Shown here one piece after another: positions 21,738-33,510 of a DNA stretch of 64,000 nt; the first letter of the stretch is position 1, and each line of letters begins with the position of its first letter. Under the pieces are notes generated by a model. It was not told the DNA's origin. It saw only the letters and a program-made list of their open reading frames with translations, and did not search any database. The DNA is from Bettongia penicillata ogilbyi (lineage: Eukaryota; Chordata; Mammalia; Diprotodontia; Potoroidae). Both the position numbers and the translations under genes were made by a program. The stretch spans positions 62,001 through 126,000 of the forward strand of contig JAJHZJ010000808.1 of the NCBI GenBank assembly GCA_023548195.1, read 5' to 3'.

Positions 21738-21990
21738 AATGCGTTGTTTTCCAATCATGTCTGACTCTTCATGACTCCATTTGGGGTTTTCTTGCCAAAG
21801 ATACTGGAGTGGCTTTTCATTTCCTTCTCCAAATTATTTTACAGAAGAGGAAACTGAGACAAAGACAGTTAAGTGACTTGCCAAGGGTTTACACAGGTAG
21901 TGACTGTCTGAGATTTGAACTCAGGAAGATTAAGTCTTCCTGACTTCAGGTCCAGCACTCTAACCACTGTGCCACCTGGCTGTCCAATGC
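21738..21990 (-). repeat. marsupial tRNA-derived SINE (WALLSI/MAR-type), minus
   Basis: All parts are readable in antisense order: CATGTCTGACTCTTCATGAC near 21757, TTTTCTTGCCAAAGATACTG near 21788, AAGTGACTTGCCAAGGGTTT near 21870, TTTGAACTCAGGAAGA near 21914, and the tRNA-like 5' end CTGTGCCACCTGGCTGTCC ending near 21987. One of the best-preserved SINEs here. An imperfect flanking repeat (AATGTTAGGAAATG / AATGCTGGGAAGTA) may be its target duplication. Confidence 0.88.
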
Positions 21991-22685
21991 TGGGAAGTAA
22001 AGGAAAGAAAATAGCGATGGTAATATTGTAGCAATTGTCTCCTGCTGTTCTACATGGAGCTTGAGACTCCAAAGGCTTATCTTCCCCTTGCAGTATTTTG
22101 ATGAGAGGTAGCGACCACCATGTGAACACATCACTCAACTGGGAATCAATGAAGTGCACATTATTCTGGTTTCTGTGGCTCTTACCTTTTCCACAACAGA
22201 AACGGTGCCTGCCAAATCCTGACCTTGCAGAGATTTTTTTTTAAAGAAAAATAACAATGTGGAGATGCAGACACGGAGATTCAAAATCTTATGTGTATGT
22301 GGTAATCAAATCTTATATCCTGGCTTTCCCTAGTTTGAAGAGATATACACCAAGGTAGAGCCCTCTGAGCTGGAGAAAAGGGCTTGTGAGTCAGGAGCTG
22401 GAGCAAAGGAGGGCATAACTTGGGACAGAAATTATATTTGGTGTATTTTAATGAACTTATTGCTTGATGCTTTATTGATACCACAACTGTGGCTATTCTA
22501 AGCCAGTTGCTTTTATGTTACATATTATGCTGTGTCACTCAATACTTTTAAAGACCAATCAATTTGCATTCTAATGCCTGACAGTGACATTTTATTTTAT
22601 CTTGTCATTTAATATGGCCCTTCTTCCTGACACACCACTGAAATTATGCTTCTAGTTACTATTCCCCTTGGCTTTCCTGAGTATA
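21991..22685. other. no recognisable feature
   Basis: Unique-looking sequence, somewhat less AT-rich than its surroundings. No repeat or gene signal identified. Confidence 0.5.
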
Positions 22686-22689
22686 ATTT

Positions 22690-22920
22690 TGTAGTTTTTC
22701 AGTTGTTCAGTTGTGTCTGGCTCTTCATGATCCTGTCCATAGAGTTTTCCTGAAAAGGATGCTAGAGTGATTTTCCTTTTCCAGTGGATTAAGGCAAACA
22801 GAGGTTAAGTGATTTACCCAAGATCTCATAGCTAATAATTATCTAAGGCCGGATCTGAATTCAGATTTTCTTAACTTCAGACGCAGTGCTCTATCTACTG
22901 AGCCGTCTAGCTGCCCTGGA
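22690..22920 (-). repeat. marsupial tRNA-derived SINE (WALLSI/MAR-type), minus
   Basis: Same family and order as 21738-21990: TTCAGTTGTGTCTGGCTCTT, then AGTGGATTAAGGCAAACAGAG, GTGATTTACCCAAGATC, and the 5' end CTATCTACTGAGCCGTCTAG near 22890. Confidence 0.86.
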
Positions 22921-23244
22921 TGTGACTTCACTAGAACACAGTACCTGGAGTATCTTCATGTTGAATTTCACACAGTATGAGTCTAGTCATATCCAATGAC
23001 TTTGTCAGTGATCTGGAACAGAGACTCCATTTCACATGGATAACATACCAACAAGATATTGTCTTTGCATACAAATTGGAAAACCCAATATGTACGTGAT
23101 TTCTTTCTTTACTGCCTTATATTTATCCACTAACTGCATCATCTGCATGCTTTATCAACATAATATAAAATCTCTGTTACAGATAACATTGTTAGATTTC
23201 ATTTAACTTAATATTGAGTTTTGTATTGTCACATTGGGCAACTC
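22921..23244. other. no recognisable feature
   Basis: AT-rich unique sequence between two SINEs. Confidence 0.5.
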
Positions 23245-23485
23245 TTAGTAATAGTATTAATAATAATAACAAACATTTATATAGTGCTTACTATGTGCCA
23301 GGAACTGTGCTAAATGCTTTAGAATGATTATCTGGATTAACCCCATTTTACGGACTGAGGCAAATAAAAAATGTTAAGTGACTTACTCAGGCTCACATAA
23401 GTAGTAAATCTCTGAGGCTTAATTTGAACTGAGTTCTTCCTGACTGGACTCATTGCTCTATCCACTGCACCATCCAGCTATCTCT
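23245..23485 (-). repeat. marsupial MIR-like SINE, minus, with (TAA)n tail
   Basis: Begins with an AATAATAATAAC tail, then ACATTTATATAGTGCTTACT, the CCCCATTTTACGGACTGAGG core, GTGACTTACTCAGGCTCAC, and the 5' end CTCTATCCACTGCACCATCC. Nearly complete. Confidence 0.86.
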
Positions 23486-24230
23486 AACTACTCCTTATCA
23501 AGATCAATTGCTATTTATCATTATAATTTGTTAATATGTGTTTTCTTTTTCAAGCTCTTCTGAAATATTCAATCAAGCATGTTATTGATTTTTATAATCA
23601 AAGTAGTTATTTAAGAACAAATCAACCATATTGATGTTAAGCTTGGGGTGGGAAGGATGGAAAGGAGGGAGGAAAGAAAAGATGAAAAATACAGAACACT
23701 TAAGGGTGAATATACTAGGTCTTTAGTATTTGTCAGAGCCCTGAATGTACAAAGTGATACGGAGAAAGTAAGGTAATTCCTGCATTTCAAATTCATTTAC
23801 ATGATTTATGAGCATAGAATTCATTTGGCCAATTATAAATTTAGAGTTAAGCATCTATCAATACTGCTCCTCCTTCTTTGCTCTTAGATATTTTAATGGA
23901 TTCATTGGGAAGTGCTCCTTTGTCATTGCTGACCATAGCATCTCTACCCCACTTGCTACATAATTCTTATTCATGCAGTTCTATAAATTCACCATTATAT
24001 ATTCAGTCAATATTCTAGAAGTCTTCCTTTGGTACTTTTGAGATATTGATATGACACTTGAGTTTTCAGTCCATCTTACTTTTCACTAGAACCTAATATT
24101 ACCATCTTTCTCCTCTGTTTCTCTTTGTCTCTGTCTCTCGACACCACCAACCCCCTAATTCCCAATTCCCCAAAGCAGAGCAGACAATATATTTTTGAAT
24201 TGCTTTAAATGCTATTTTCATTATTCACAC
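23486..24230. other. no recognisable feature
   Basis: AT-rich unique-looking sequence. A CTCTGT-rich patch lies at 24110-24140. Confidence 0.5.
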
Positions 24231-24234
24231 GGTG

Positions 24235-24345
24235 GAGAAAGAGATAAATGGAACTGATACTCTGGACTTGGTTTTGATTAATAAGGATTAGTGGCTAAAG
24301 TAAACATGATGAGATCCATGGGAAAGAGGAAATGATTACCTCTAC
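24235..24345 (+). mobile_element. possible L3/CR1 endonuclease remnant, plus
   Basis: The stretch at 24258-24290 translates to TLDLVLINKD, close to the LDLVLTNKEEL signature that ends the CR1-clade endonuclease domain. It lies about 1.4 kb upstream of the L3 reverse-transcriptase fragment on the same strand, the distance expected within one element. Weak evidence because it is short. Confidence 0.4.
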
Positions 24346-25695
24346 TTGACTTCAACTCAAGCAATCATATGGAAACTTTGGGGAGCTGCTTTCTAGTCAT
24401 GATGACTTAGAGATTCATACATTGTGAGGATGAAAAATCTTCTAATTGGCTGAAGAGCTCCAAAACCCAACAACTCAGAAGTTATTAAACTCAGAGGTTG
24501 TTATACTGGGCCTAAGCACTCATATGATGTATGTGACCTGCCAATTTTCCTTTTCTTGTCCTCTTCAAGTAGGGGTGGCTTTTCTGAGCTAATAAGTGGA
24601 ATAGAGGCAGCTGGCTGAATTCTCCCAACATGTCACTGTGTGTTCTTGATCACAGGGCACCTATTTCTATTGTTTTTATTCTTTCCCTGTCTTATGCACT
24701 CCCAAGGTGGGAGTATCCAGGTAACCTGGTATGTTCTGAAGATCTAGAGGTCCCATTAAAGATCCTACTGAAACTGACAGAAGAACCTGGAGTTGGTAAC
24801 AGGGATTACTGGAGTCAGGAGTTGACCAAGAAGGAACTTTGAATTGGACATACTAAATGGATATTGTAAGATCTGGAGAGAATTGAGAAGCATCAGGAAA
24901 GTAGCCTAGCCCATCAGAAGAGTAGCCAAGTCTGAGAAGAAGTGGTCTAAGTCAGTAGTTAATTGACCTTTTCAGCAGAAATGCCATGACGAATATACCA
25001 GCCTAGCTGAGCAGCTTGATTCCATACCTCACAGCAGATTTCATGAGGACTCCATGAAGAGAGAAAAAGACATCCAGAATCTGGGAGCTGTAAGGTCCCC
25101 TTGTGTGCCTCACTAGGATTTGTACTTTCTGTCTGAATCCAAAGTTAGATGTGCAAAGAGGCAGTGGTGGTGATCCCTCTGGGGTGGGAGAACATTTTGT
25201 ACTCACTGTTCTTGTTATCCTTTTTTTTGTAAATGATTTTCCTAAAAGCTAGTTGATGACTGATTGATAACAGAGAATACAATAATTGCAGTTCATGAAC
25301 CACAGTACTAGAAACCCCAGACCTCTCAGGGTTGCCACTAGCACTCAATCAAGAGACTAAGAAGTCACCATATAGGGGTCCTAAACTGAGAGCTGCTATA
25401 ATACACCTCTGAATAATATCCAATTTACAATACTCTAAAACTCTCAGATCTCCTTTATAGGAATTATTTTCTAGCCATTCCTCCTCTGTTCTCTACTCAT
25501 GAAGTGTGTCTTTTTGAGCTGTAGAAATTTTTACTTTTAAGACAATTTTATTAAATTTGTACCTACTTGGCCCAAACGACTCTCTCTGAATGCAATTAAC
25601 AGAACAGTAGCTAATCTACATGGGTTAGAGTTTTCTCTCAGAATTTACTACAGTGAAGTCATATGTCAATACAAGAACATTGGTTTAATTTTGGC
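24346..25695. other. unassigned, possibly decayed L3 interior
   Basis: No frame or repeat recognisable. If the flanking L3 pieces are one element, this would be its reverse-transcriptase N-terminal part, too decayed to read. Confidence 0.35.
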
Positions 25696-25699
25696 TTAG

Positions 25700-26060
25700 T
25701 GAAATTTTTTTGGGTAAAGGCACAAATGATATACTCATCAGATTTGCAGATTATATACAGCTTGGAGGAATAGCTAACATACTGGATGATAGAGTAAGGA
25801 TCCAAAAGGATCTTGATAGACCAGATCATGAGGAAAAAATAGCAACATAAAATAATATAATAATAAAATACAGTAAGATGGAATTAAATGAGGATAAATG
25901 TAAAGTCATGCACTTTGGTACAAAAAAAATTAGTTTTACATGTATAAGGTGGAAAGATGACTAGATTGCATTTGATCTGAAATAACTGGAGATCTTATTG
26001 GATTGTAACTTCAAGGTGAATCAGTATTGTAAGATAGAGACAAAATGGGATCTTCTACTG
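25700..26060 (+). mobile_element. L3/CR1 reverse-transcriptase fragment, plus
   Basis: ATACTCATCAGATTTGCAG... translates to ILIRFADYIQLGG, a decayed form of the CR1-clade palm motif FADDTKLGG; the second catalytic Asp is now Tyr (25752-25754). GCTAACATACTGGATGATAG and AAATGTAAAGTCATGCACTTTGG follow in the order of the L3 consensus. Ancient, inactive. Confidence 0.78.
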
Positions 26061-27780
26061 TATTCAGGGGCATAGCTTCAGGAATAGGGAAAAACTAGCT
26101 CCACTCTGCCCTCATCATATCATTCGTCTTTTCCAATGGGGCTGGGATGTTAAATGACTCAATCTCAAGACTTCCAGACTCTAAATCTGGTGCACCACTC
26201 CCAATATGCTGAATGACAATTGAAGTCACATACTCATGCTAACCAGATGAATTACAAACTCATGTTATTCAATTTCAAGTGACCTGTACCTTTGATCATA
26301 GTTACTCTGACCTGGTTTTGCCCTCCCTTCAGCTGCCACTTTATATTCATTCTAACTCTCCTTAAGGACAATTCTTACACTCGGGAGGCTATATTTTCAC
26401 GATGTACCATTATACATATACGTTGCAAGATCTCAAGAATGGGGAGTCAGCTTATTTAGTTTCTACAGAGCACATCATATATATTTGAAAATTTTAATAA
26501 AATCAATCTCAATTATTTAGGAAAATTTATTCCAGGCAGGAAATAAATAATTACCTGGTTATTTAGATTTAAGTTTAGGTTTTGATCAGAGTAAAATAGT
26601 TGTCAATAGAAATATATATTTGGAACCTATGAAAAATATCTTGTTGGGAATATTGGTACAAATGCAAAATGTAAATAACTTTTTACTCTCTGCCATGTTT
26701 CTTGTCATTTTCAACAAGCACTAGCTTGAAACACACAGAAAAGAAAATAATAGCAAAACTTTAACTTTCAAATTACCAAGTTAGGTTGGCTTGAAGTATT
26801 TCTATTAAATATAAAAGACTGTTAATAAATGTTTGACTCTTTTTCTCTCTCAGTTTTGAAATCATTATTAAATTGTAAAATTATTTAAATGTGATTAAAG
26901 GCACTCTAAGTTGTTTATTTAGTTGTCTTACAGTATTGTGCCACAGAATACTATTATTCCTAACATCATAGTAAGGAGAAACTATATAAAAACTACTGAA
27001 AATTGTATTTGAAATAGCATACATATGGTTTTTAATAAATTGTGTAATTTTTATAAATAATGCATGACAGTACCAGATCTGACTTAATGCGCACATTAAC
27101 TTTTATGAAAATGTCAGTATTATTGCAAATATTTAAAACAAAATATACCTGTAATTCATAGTACCTTGCCTTAAGTCTTTCAAGTGCTTTATTAAGATGT
27201 GTTGATTTAAATTCCTTTCAGTTTCTTTTAAAACACAAAATATGAAAGTATAAATATTTATAAATCAAATCATAAATATTTAAATATGCAAAAATCTCAC
27301 ACAGAAGAAGTTGGCATTGCCTAGGATAGCACCAGCTGTGGACTGATGATGAAACGCTGTTTTCGCTCTGTACCATTGTAAATGAGAATACTTCCATTAG
27401 TAAAGCATGATTGACTCCCCTTTAATGTATGACATTAAGAGATGCAGTATAGCTATTAAATGAAATAACGAGCACCAACTTGATGTTTTAATCTGAACTA
27501 TGTATAACAAAGTTGATGTTATTTGTATGCATTTTTCATTTATGAACTTTATCACACACACTATAAAGATTGAATCAGAATTAAATATAATGGGATAAGA
27601 AGAAACAAAAATTAGGAAAGAAGGCCAAAGAAAATATGAACAGATTTTCTAAAAGATTAAATGTGTTTAACTTGAGAAGTGGAGTAGGAAAGCTAAAAAT
27701 CTTAGGTGCAAGAAAGTTTAATTTGGTAATTACTGGGCCTTAAACATCTCTAATATGTAATTAGCTTGATTCCTTCACTC
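26061..27780. other. AT-rich interval without recognised repeats
   Basis: From 26220 to 27780 I recognise no transposable element, unlike the neighbouring 5-kb stretches. No convincing open frame is present. 26060-26215 may be a degraded SINE (GGGATGTTAAATGACTCAATC). Candidate for conserved non-coding sequence, on repeat absence only. Confidence 0.4.
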
Positions 27781-27784
27781 ATTA

Positions 27785-28015
27785 TACAGTTAATAACTGA
27801 CATTTTAATAGCATCTTTAAATTTCTAAATACTTTATAAGCATTATCTTATCTTAGCCCCATTATAAATCTGGTCAGTAGGTGGTATAAATATTACCCCA
27901 ATTTTGCAGATGAGGCAACTGAGGCTAGGATGTTAAATGACCTGAACTGAAGACTTCCTGATTCTGTGTCTGGTATATTGTTCACTACCCTAAAATATCT
28001 CTCTGTATCATGTGA
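27785..28015 (-). repeat. MIR-like SINE, minus
   Basis: ACTTTATAAGCATTATCTTATC, then TTACCCCAATTTTGCAGATGAG and GCAACTGAGGC form the antisense MIR core. The 5' half is diverged. Confidence 0.75.
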
Positions 28016-28117
28016 AATTACATATAATGTATGTGTCACCACACATTGATATCATATCTAATGTATTTAAGTTTAGTTAGCATTTTTTATATGTCCTTGA
28101 AAGATACAGAGGTAGAG

Positions 28118-28322
28118 TAAAGTTATCAAAAACGTGGCTTGTGGGCCACATGTACCTTGATATACTCTCAAGTGTACACAGGATCAGGAAAAAATGTAAT
28201 TGGGAAATATTTAACAAATTACATAAAACATAGACAATACTACATTTTAAAACAGAGTTAATATGTGACCACAGGGAACCTTATGCATGGGTTATTTCTA
28301 TTTGAAGTTGATAACACAATTG
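28118..28322 (+). mobile_element. hAT-type MITE (TIR ~ CAGAGGTGTCAAAC), copy 1
   Basis: Shares the body GGGAAATATTTAACAAA...ACATTTTAAAAC...TATTTGAAGTTGA with copies at 36555, 51128 and 61800. The 5' end GTTATCAAAAACGTGGC and the 3' end TTGAAGTTGATAACAC are decayed inverted repeats of the hAT type. No transposase; non-autonomous. Confidence 0.7.
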
Positions 28323-28324
28323 TA

Positions 28325-28450
28325 GAGAAAGTTAAAGGACTTAGATTTTAGTTCCAGCTCTGCCAGTTACCGACTGTGATCTTAAGCAAATCACTTAATG
28401 TCTAAGAAACTCAGCTTTTTCATCTATTTAATGAAGTTCAAACTCTTGTA
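28325..28450 (+). repeat. MIR-type SINE, plus
   Basis: TTAGTTCCAGCTCTGCCAGTT (B box and core), TGTGATCTTAAGCAAATCAC and CAGCTTTTTCATCTATTTAA in MIR order. Confidence 0.78.
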
Positions 28451-28469
28451 CTATCCCAGGGAAAGTACT

Positions 28470-28620
28470 TTGCAACCATCCAATAAATATGCACTTATTA
28501 AGGGTCTACCTTTGGTGAGGCACTTTGCTAGACACTGGGATTGTGAAGACAAAATAGAAATAATTCTTGCCTTCAAATTGTTTACAATCTAATGATGGAG
28601 GCAACATGTGCATAAAAAAG
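28470..28620 (-). mobile_element. L2 3' end, minus
   Basis: CACTTATTAAGGGTCTACC, GGCACTTTGCTAGACACTGG, and CCTTCAAATTGTTTACAATCTAATG: the antisense L2 3' UTR in order. Confidence 0.75.
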
Positions 28621-28849
28621 CTTATAGAAAATAGAAAATAAATACAGGATATGTGTTTTTATGGGGCAAGGGGATCACTTAGTGTCATCGGTCATCTGTC
28701 CAAATCAACACTTAACATTTTAAATGGAAGTCCTCTAGAGAAAATGAATTGGCAAAGTAAATTTTACACATCATAAGACTGATGAAACATAACTATGTGA
28801 CTTACCAGTTAAAATCCTATAGGTTTAATATTTATGATATAACAGCCAA

Positions 28850-28995
28850 CATTTTTATTAATCAACTAAGTATTTATTAAGTACCTACTGTGCCAGGTAC
28901 TTTGCTAGTTGATGGAGATACAGAGACAAACATGCAATAGTCCCTAATATCAAGAAGCTTATATTTTAATCAGAAGAAACAAGATGTACTTAAAG
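28850..28995 (-). mobile_element. L2 3' end, minus
   Basis: AGTATTTATTAAGTACCTAC, TGTGCCAGGTACTTTGC, GGAGATACAGAGACAAAC and CAAGAAGCTTATATTTTAATC match the antisense L2 3' end. A short poly(T) at 29030-29043 follows. Confidence 0.75.
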
Positions 28996-29069
28996 AAGTG
29001 TATTTTAAAAATGTAAAATAAGCTGGGTTTTTTTTTTTTTTTTGATAGGAGGAGGCACTATACCTGGGT

Positions 29070-30260
29070 GGGGGAATCCAATTCAATCCAATAAACATTT
29101 TTTAAGCACTTACTATATTTCAGGCATTGTACTAATTGCTGGGGATGTAATTAATAAAAAAAGACAGTCCCTTCCCTCAAGGAACTCATAGTCTCATGAG
29201 GTGAAACAACACACAAAAAGAAGCAAAAATCAGAATTTTAAAAAAATGTTTTTAATTTAAACATCCAGACCAATAGGACATAATTCATAATAATCTCCTT
29301 TCTGAAAAAAAAAGCTCCAAGTATTAAACAATCTTAAAAATGCTCACCCCCCGCCACACAAAATAAAGTTAAGGTTGTGTGCGCCCATATTATGATGGGG
29401 ACAGCAGCCGGCCCAAGGAAAACTCAGGTGCAAACCTAGCTCTAAGGCCTGAGTAGAGACATCCAATTGATGGGGAAAGCATGGGGTTGGGGGAGGTGGG
29501 GGGAGGAGGGAGAGTAAATGAGAGATTTGGTCCTAGCCTAAGACAGTAGGACTTCCAACCCTTCTCCTTGGTCAAGGCAGGATGAGATCTGAGTCAAGCT
29601 ACTTATTACTTCAGTGGTTCTGCTTCAAGAAGAGGGGTCTCCTAGCTGCTGTGGCCAGAGTATTTATACAAGCTTTGCAAATGGCGATGGGGAGAGGGAG
29701 AGGAAAGAAGAGCCAAGGGGCTCTCAGGGGCATCTTGTTTGGTGGAGGTGAGAACAGGTAGAGCAGCAGATTCAGGGCAGAGTAAGCAAAAATGAAGTTT
29801 CTGCCCTCTATAAAGGAAGGTTTGGGGAAGAGTTTGGTGTTCCATCCTCCAGCTCTCCCATCGGAGGAGAGGGGAGGCTGAGGGAGGTGGAATTAGTTGA
29901 GGCTCGAGTAAACAACATAGAGGCAAGATAAGAGATGATGTGCTTAACCTGACAGACATATCTTATTCCATGGAGGTGAAACAGGGAGGAAGAAGAGATG
30001 TAGGCTGAAGGGGAAAATGGAGAGTAGAAAGAGAAAGTTTCATGCAGAAGATGGTTCTTCAAGTGAGTTTTGAAGTAACCTAGAGTTTCAAAGAGATGGA
30101 GCTGCAGAGGCATGGGGGTAGAGTCAATTCAAAGGCACAGAGATGAGCAGGTATGGGGTGAAGGGTAAATTCTGTTTTGAGCACATTGATTTTCAGATGT
30201 CAATAAGACATCTAGTTCCAGATTTGTTTGTAGTGGCAAGTGGTTGCAGTTGGGTTAGGT
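29070..30260 (-). mobile_element. L2 with 3' end and coding-strand remnant, minus
   Basis: 29080-29200 is the antisense L2 3' end (ACTATATTTCAGGCATTGTAC, CCCTCAAGGAACTCATAGTC). 30080-30250 is antisense L2 coding text (GCAGAGGCATGGGGG; CAAAGGCACAGAGATGAG; GATGTCAATAAGACATCTAG). The purine-rich middle (29240-30060) is unassigned and may be L2 or later sequence. All reading frames are closed or compositional. Confidence 0.6.
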
Positions 30261-30778
30261 AGTTTTTTGGCTCTTTTGTTTAACCAAAGTCATTTGTGGA
30301 TTGAAAAAGTTTAAAAATCACTATACAAGATTCCAGGAAGCTGGTATTTTTCATTTTCATTTTTTTCCCCAGCTCAGATAATGTCACCCACAGCTTATTT
30401 AGGTATGGCTTAAGCAAAATCAGAATGAGAAGTTTTCATCTGCAGATTAGCCAACTGAGAATAATTAATGGTTAATATGTCTGGAGATCAGTTGGAGTGC
30501 AGAGTCTTTGGTTTCAAATGGAAGGAAAACTTTGGGGTTAAAGCGGTGACTGGTATATGTCCATGGAACATGATACACATCTTTAAAGCGCTGTGGTTAT
30601 GAAGGGGTTTTATGGTCTATGACTGACTTGAAGAAAACATCTATTCAGTTTTTTTTAAATTTTTCTATAGTAGATGGAGGGATAATTTCTCTTTTCACCT
30701 TTCTCTTAGTAACAGTTTAAAGAGACTAAATAATATCTCCCCTAGCAGATATGTAAGGTGGAGGGTAGGATTTGGTAA
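30261..30778. other. no recognisable feature
   Basis: Unique-looking sequence with no gene, repeat or motif I can support. Confidence 0.5.
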
Positions 30779-30814
30779 ATGGAGGAGGAGAAGGAGGAGA
30801 GAAGGAGGAGGACA

Positions 30815-30848
<34 letters not shown>

Positions 30849-30850
30849 GG

Positions 30851-30936
<86 letters not shown>
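30779..30936. repeat. (GGA)n followed by (GA)n purine tract
   Basis: GGAGGA-rich DNA (30779-30850), then an almost perfect GA run (30860-30936). All purine on the plus strand over about 155 bp. The open frame across it is compositional, not a gene. Confidence 0.95.
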
Positions 30937-30939
<3 letters not shown>

Positions 30940-32285
30940 TAAAAGAGCTGGAGAGAAAGTAAGGATTTGGGAATTTCTTTGGTGCTAATGGTTGCTCATT
31001 TTAAAATTTCTCTTTTATTATTTTCTTCCTTTTAATAAATTTCCCATAGAATTTTGAACTATTGTGCTTGCAACTGAGGGATCAATTTTAGTACACTGTG
31101 GGAGCACATGTGTGTTCATTTTTCCAGATTTTCTGAATGGAAAGAGAGAAATTTCTCCAAGGTATGTACTTGGACCCTTCATATTATGAAGTTTTGACCT
31201 GAGTTCCAAAAGTATTTGTTTTCAAAAACATGCTTATATTTTCCTATTTTTATGAGCCCCTTGCTTTTTCTAATCCTTTTCATGAATTCAGATCACATTT
31301 CTCCACAACACTTCTTGTAAAAACACATAGGAAGGAAGGGGAAGAAGAGAGAAAGGAAAGTTCTGTAGTTACAGCTTTTAGCAACAACTACACATCAATA
31401 TGCTTTTCCCCTGTGAAAACGAGTCAGCTACATATGGTGGTTGCCATAGAGCCATTAAGTCTTCATCAGTCCTTATCTGCAGGCTGACTATGATTGATGT
31501 TGTCTCATCAGCTGGAAATTGAACACTTTCCCCTTCCTGATTAGTCTCTAGATCTAGCCTGATCTAAATCTGCTGGAGGTCTTTTCTCTGCTAAAAGCAG
31601 GAACGATGTAAGATTTTTGACTTGACTTAATGACAATGACAGAACGAGGAGAATGCAGTAAAGTTGCTGATATCTTGGGCACAATTCAGTGGCAGAATGG
31701 GAGAAACAGGGTGCAAAAGTAGAATAAACTTTAACCTACAGAAAAATGTGATCATACAATCTTAAATTTAATGTTGAGTTTTCTGTTTGCATTATACATG
31801 CATACTCTAATATTTAGGAGAGTAGATTTCACATAGTTGAAGAACAGATATGTTTCTATAGCTGAAAATTCTTCTGGGGAAGTTGACTCAAAGGGGATTA
31901 AGATGCTTTCAAAAAGTAAGCACTGATGAAACAAGTGTGAATTGTTCCAATGAAGCAGAGAGGGCAGAACAGTATGTAAATAATAATGTGGTTGCACAGT
32001 GAAACTTAAGCTTATACATGGTCCCAAATTGCAATTGTTAACACTCATTTACCTCCCTTTTCTGCCACTTATACCACAAAAGTAGTGTTTCTCCCAACAT
32101 AAAACCCAATCTTTAAAATAGCAATATATCTCTCATGATGCTACATGGCTACAAGTCATGGAATATTAAAATCCTTGAAGAATCTAGATCACAGATCAAC
32201 TGAAGAACGATGGAGAGATGGATGATGGACATAAATAATCTGTGGCAAATTAGTGGAAAGCTGCCTAAAAGATATTACCATTATG
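30937..32285. other. no recognisable feature
   Basis: Mostly unique sequence, no gene signal. A GGAAGGAAGGGGAAGAAGAG purine patch lies near 31330. Confidence 0.5.
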
Positions 32286-32289
32286 TATG

Positions 32290-33400
32290 GTCAAGAATGT
32301 GGGTTAGTCAATCAGAATCCTAGACAAAGAAAAAGCAAAAATAGGCCTAATTAAAATAATCAGCTAAAAGGTACCATAGACAATGTTCTATAGCAAGTTA
32401 CTCTGATAAAGGCCTCATTTTTCAAATATAAAGGGAACTGGGTCAAATTTGTGAAAATAAAGGCTGTTCTCCAATTGATAAATGGTTAAAGGATATGAAT
32501 AGGTGGTTTTCAGAAGAGATCAAAGCTATCTGTAGGCATATGAAAAAATGTTCCAAATGATCATTGATTAGAGAAATGCAAATGAAAATTACTTTCAGTT
32601 ATCACCAGACACCAATCAGAAATGATAAATGCTAGAGTGAATGAGGGAAAATAGGCACATTAAAGAACTGATGGTAGAGTTGTGAACTGATCCAGCTATT
32701 ATGGAGAAGAATTTGGAACCATGCCCAAATTTGATATAAAACAGTGATCCAGCAACCCTGTTATTCAGTCTATATGCCAAAAAAAATCAAACAAAAAGGA
32801 AAAGGACCCATATGTACAAAGATGTTTGTAGCAGCTCTTTTTGTGGTGGCAAAGAATTGGAAATTGAAAGGATATACATCAATTGAGGAATGGCTGAACA
32901 AGTTGTGGTATATGATTGTGATGGAATACTATTGTGCTATAAGAAAAGATGAGCAAGATGGTTTCAGAAAATGTGGAAAGACTAAGATAAACATAGCAGC
33001 AAAGTGAAATGACCAGAACCATGACATTATACATAGCAACAGCGATATTGTAACAATGATTAACCACAAAAAACTTAGCCACTCTGATCAGTACAATGCT
33101 TTAAGACAATTCTGAAGTACTCATGATGAAAAAAGATATCCACTTCCATAGAGAAAACTAGTGAACTCTGAGTGCAAATTAAAGTATAATTTTCTCACTT
33201 TTCTTGTTTTTTTGAAACCTGATCAAAAGGAAAAGATGTCGTGATTTCACATATATAATTAATATATTGTTTGCCTTCTCAGTGGGTGCATGAGGATTTG
33301 GAAGGGTGGGAGGAATTTGGAACTCAGATTAAAAAAGAAGAATGTTAAAAATGAACAAACAAAATAAATAAATAAGAAAAATAAAATAAGAAAAAAAGGA
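32290..33400 (+). mobile_element. internally deleted L1, plus strand, with 3' end
   Basis: Begins with a scrap of ORF2 endonuclease (32290-32395, matching 13640-13740). It then jumps to the C-terminal part of ORF2 (32405-33010, which gives readable short frames around VAALFVVAKNWKLKGYTSIE) and a complete 3' end (GGGTGGGAGGAATTTGGAAC at 33306) with an A-rich tail at 33345-33400. Endonuclease C-terminus and most of the reverse transcriptase are gone. Inactive. Confidence 0.85.
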
Positions 33401-33414
33401 GAGAAGCCTTGGTG

Positions 33415-33510
33415 TAATGAAGAGATTTGCCCATGATTGCTAGTAAGAGTTGGAGGTAGAATTTGAATACAGTTTTTACTGCCTAACAGTTCACCTCTTC
33501 ATCTATTATA
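33415..33510 (-). repeat. MIR-like SINE fragment, minus
   Basis: TTGCCCATGATTGCTAGTAAGAG and GAATTTGAATACAG follow the antisense MIR order. Directly after the L1 tail. Confidence 0.6.

Noticed and set aside
21988..22135. Frames near the marsupial SINE
   Set aside because: They read through the SINE tRNA-like end and flanking unique DNA and show no conserved protein.
30779..30988. Glu/Arg repeat frame
   Set aside because: Translation of the GGA/GA tract.
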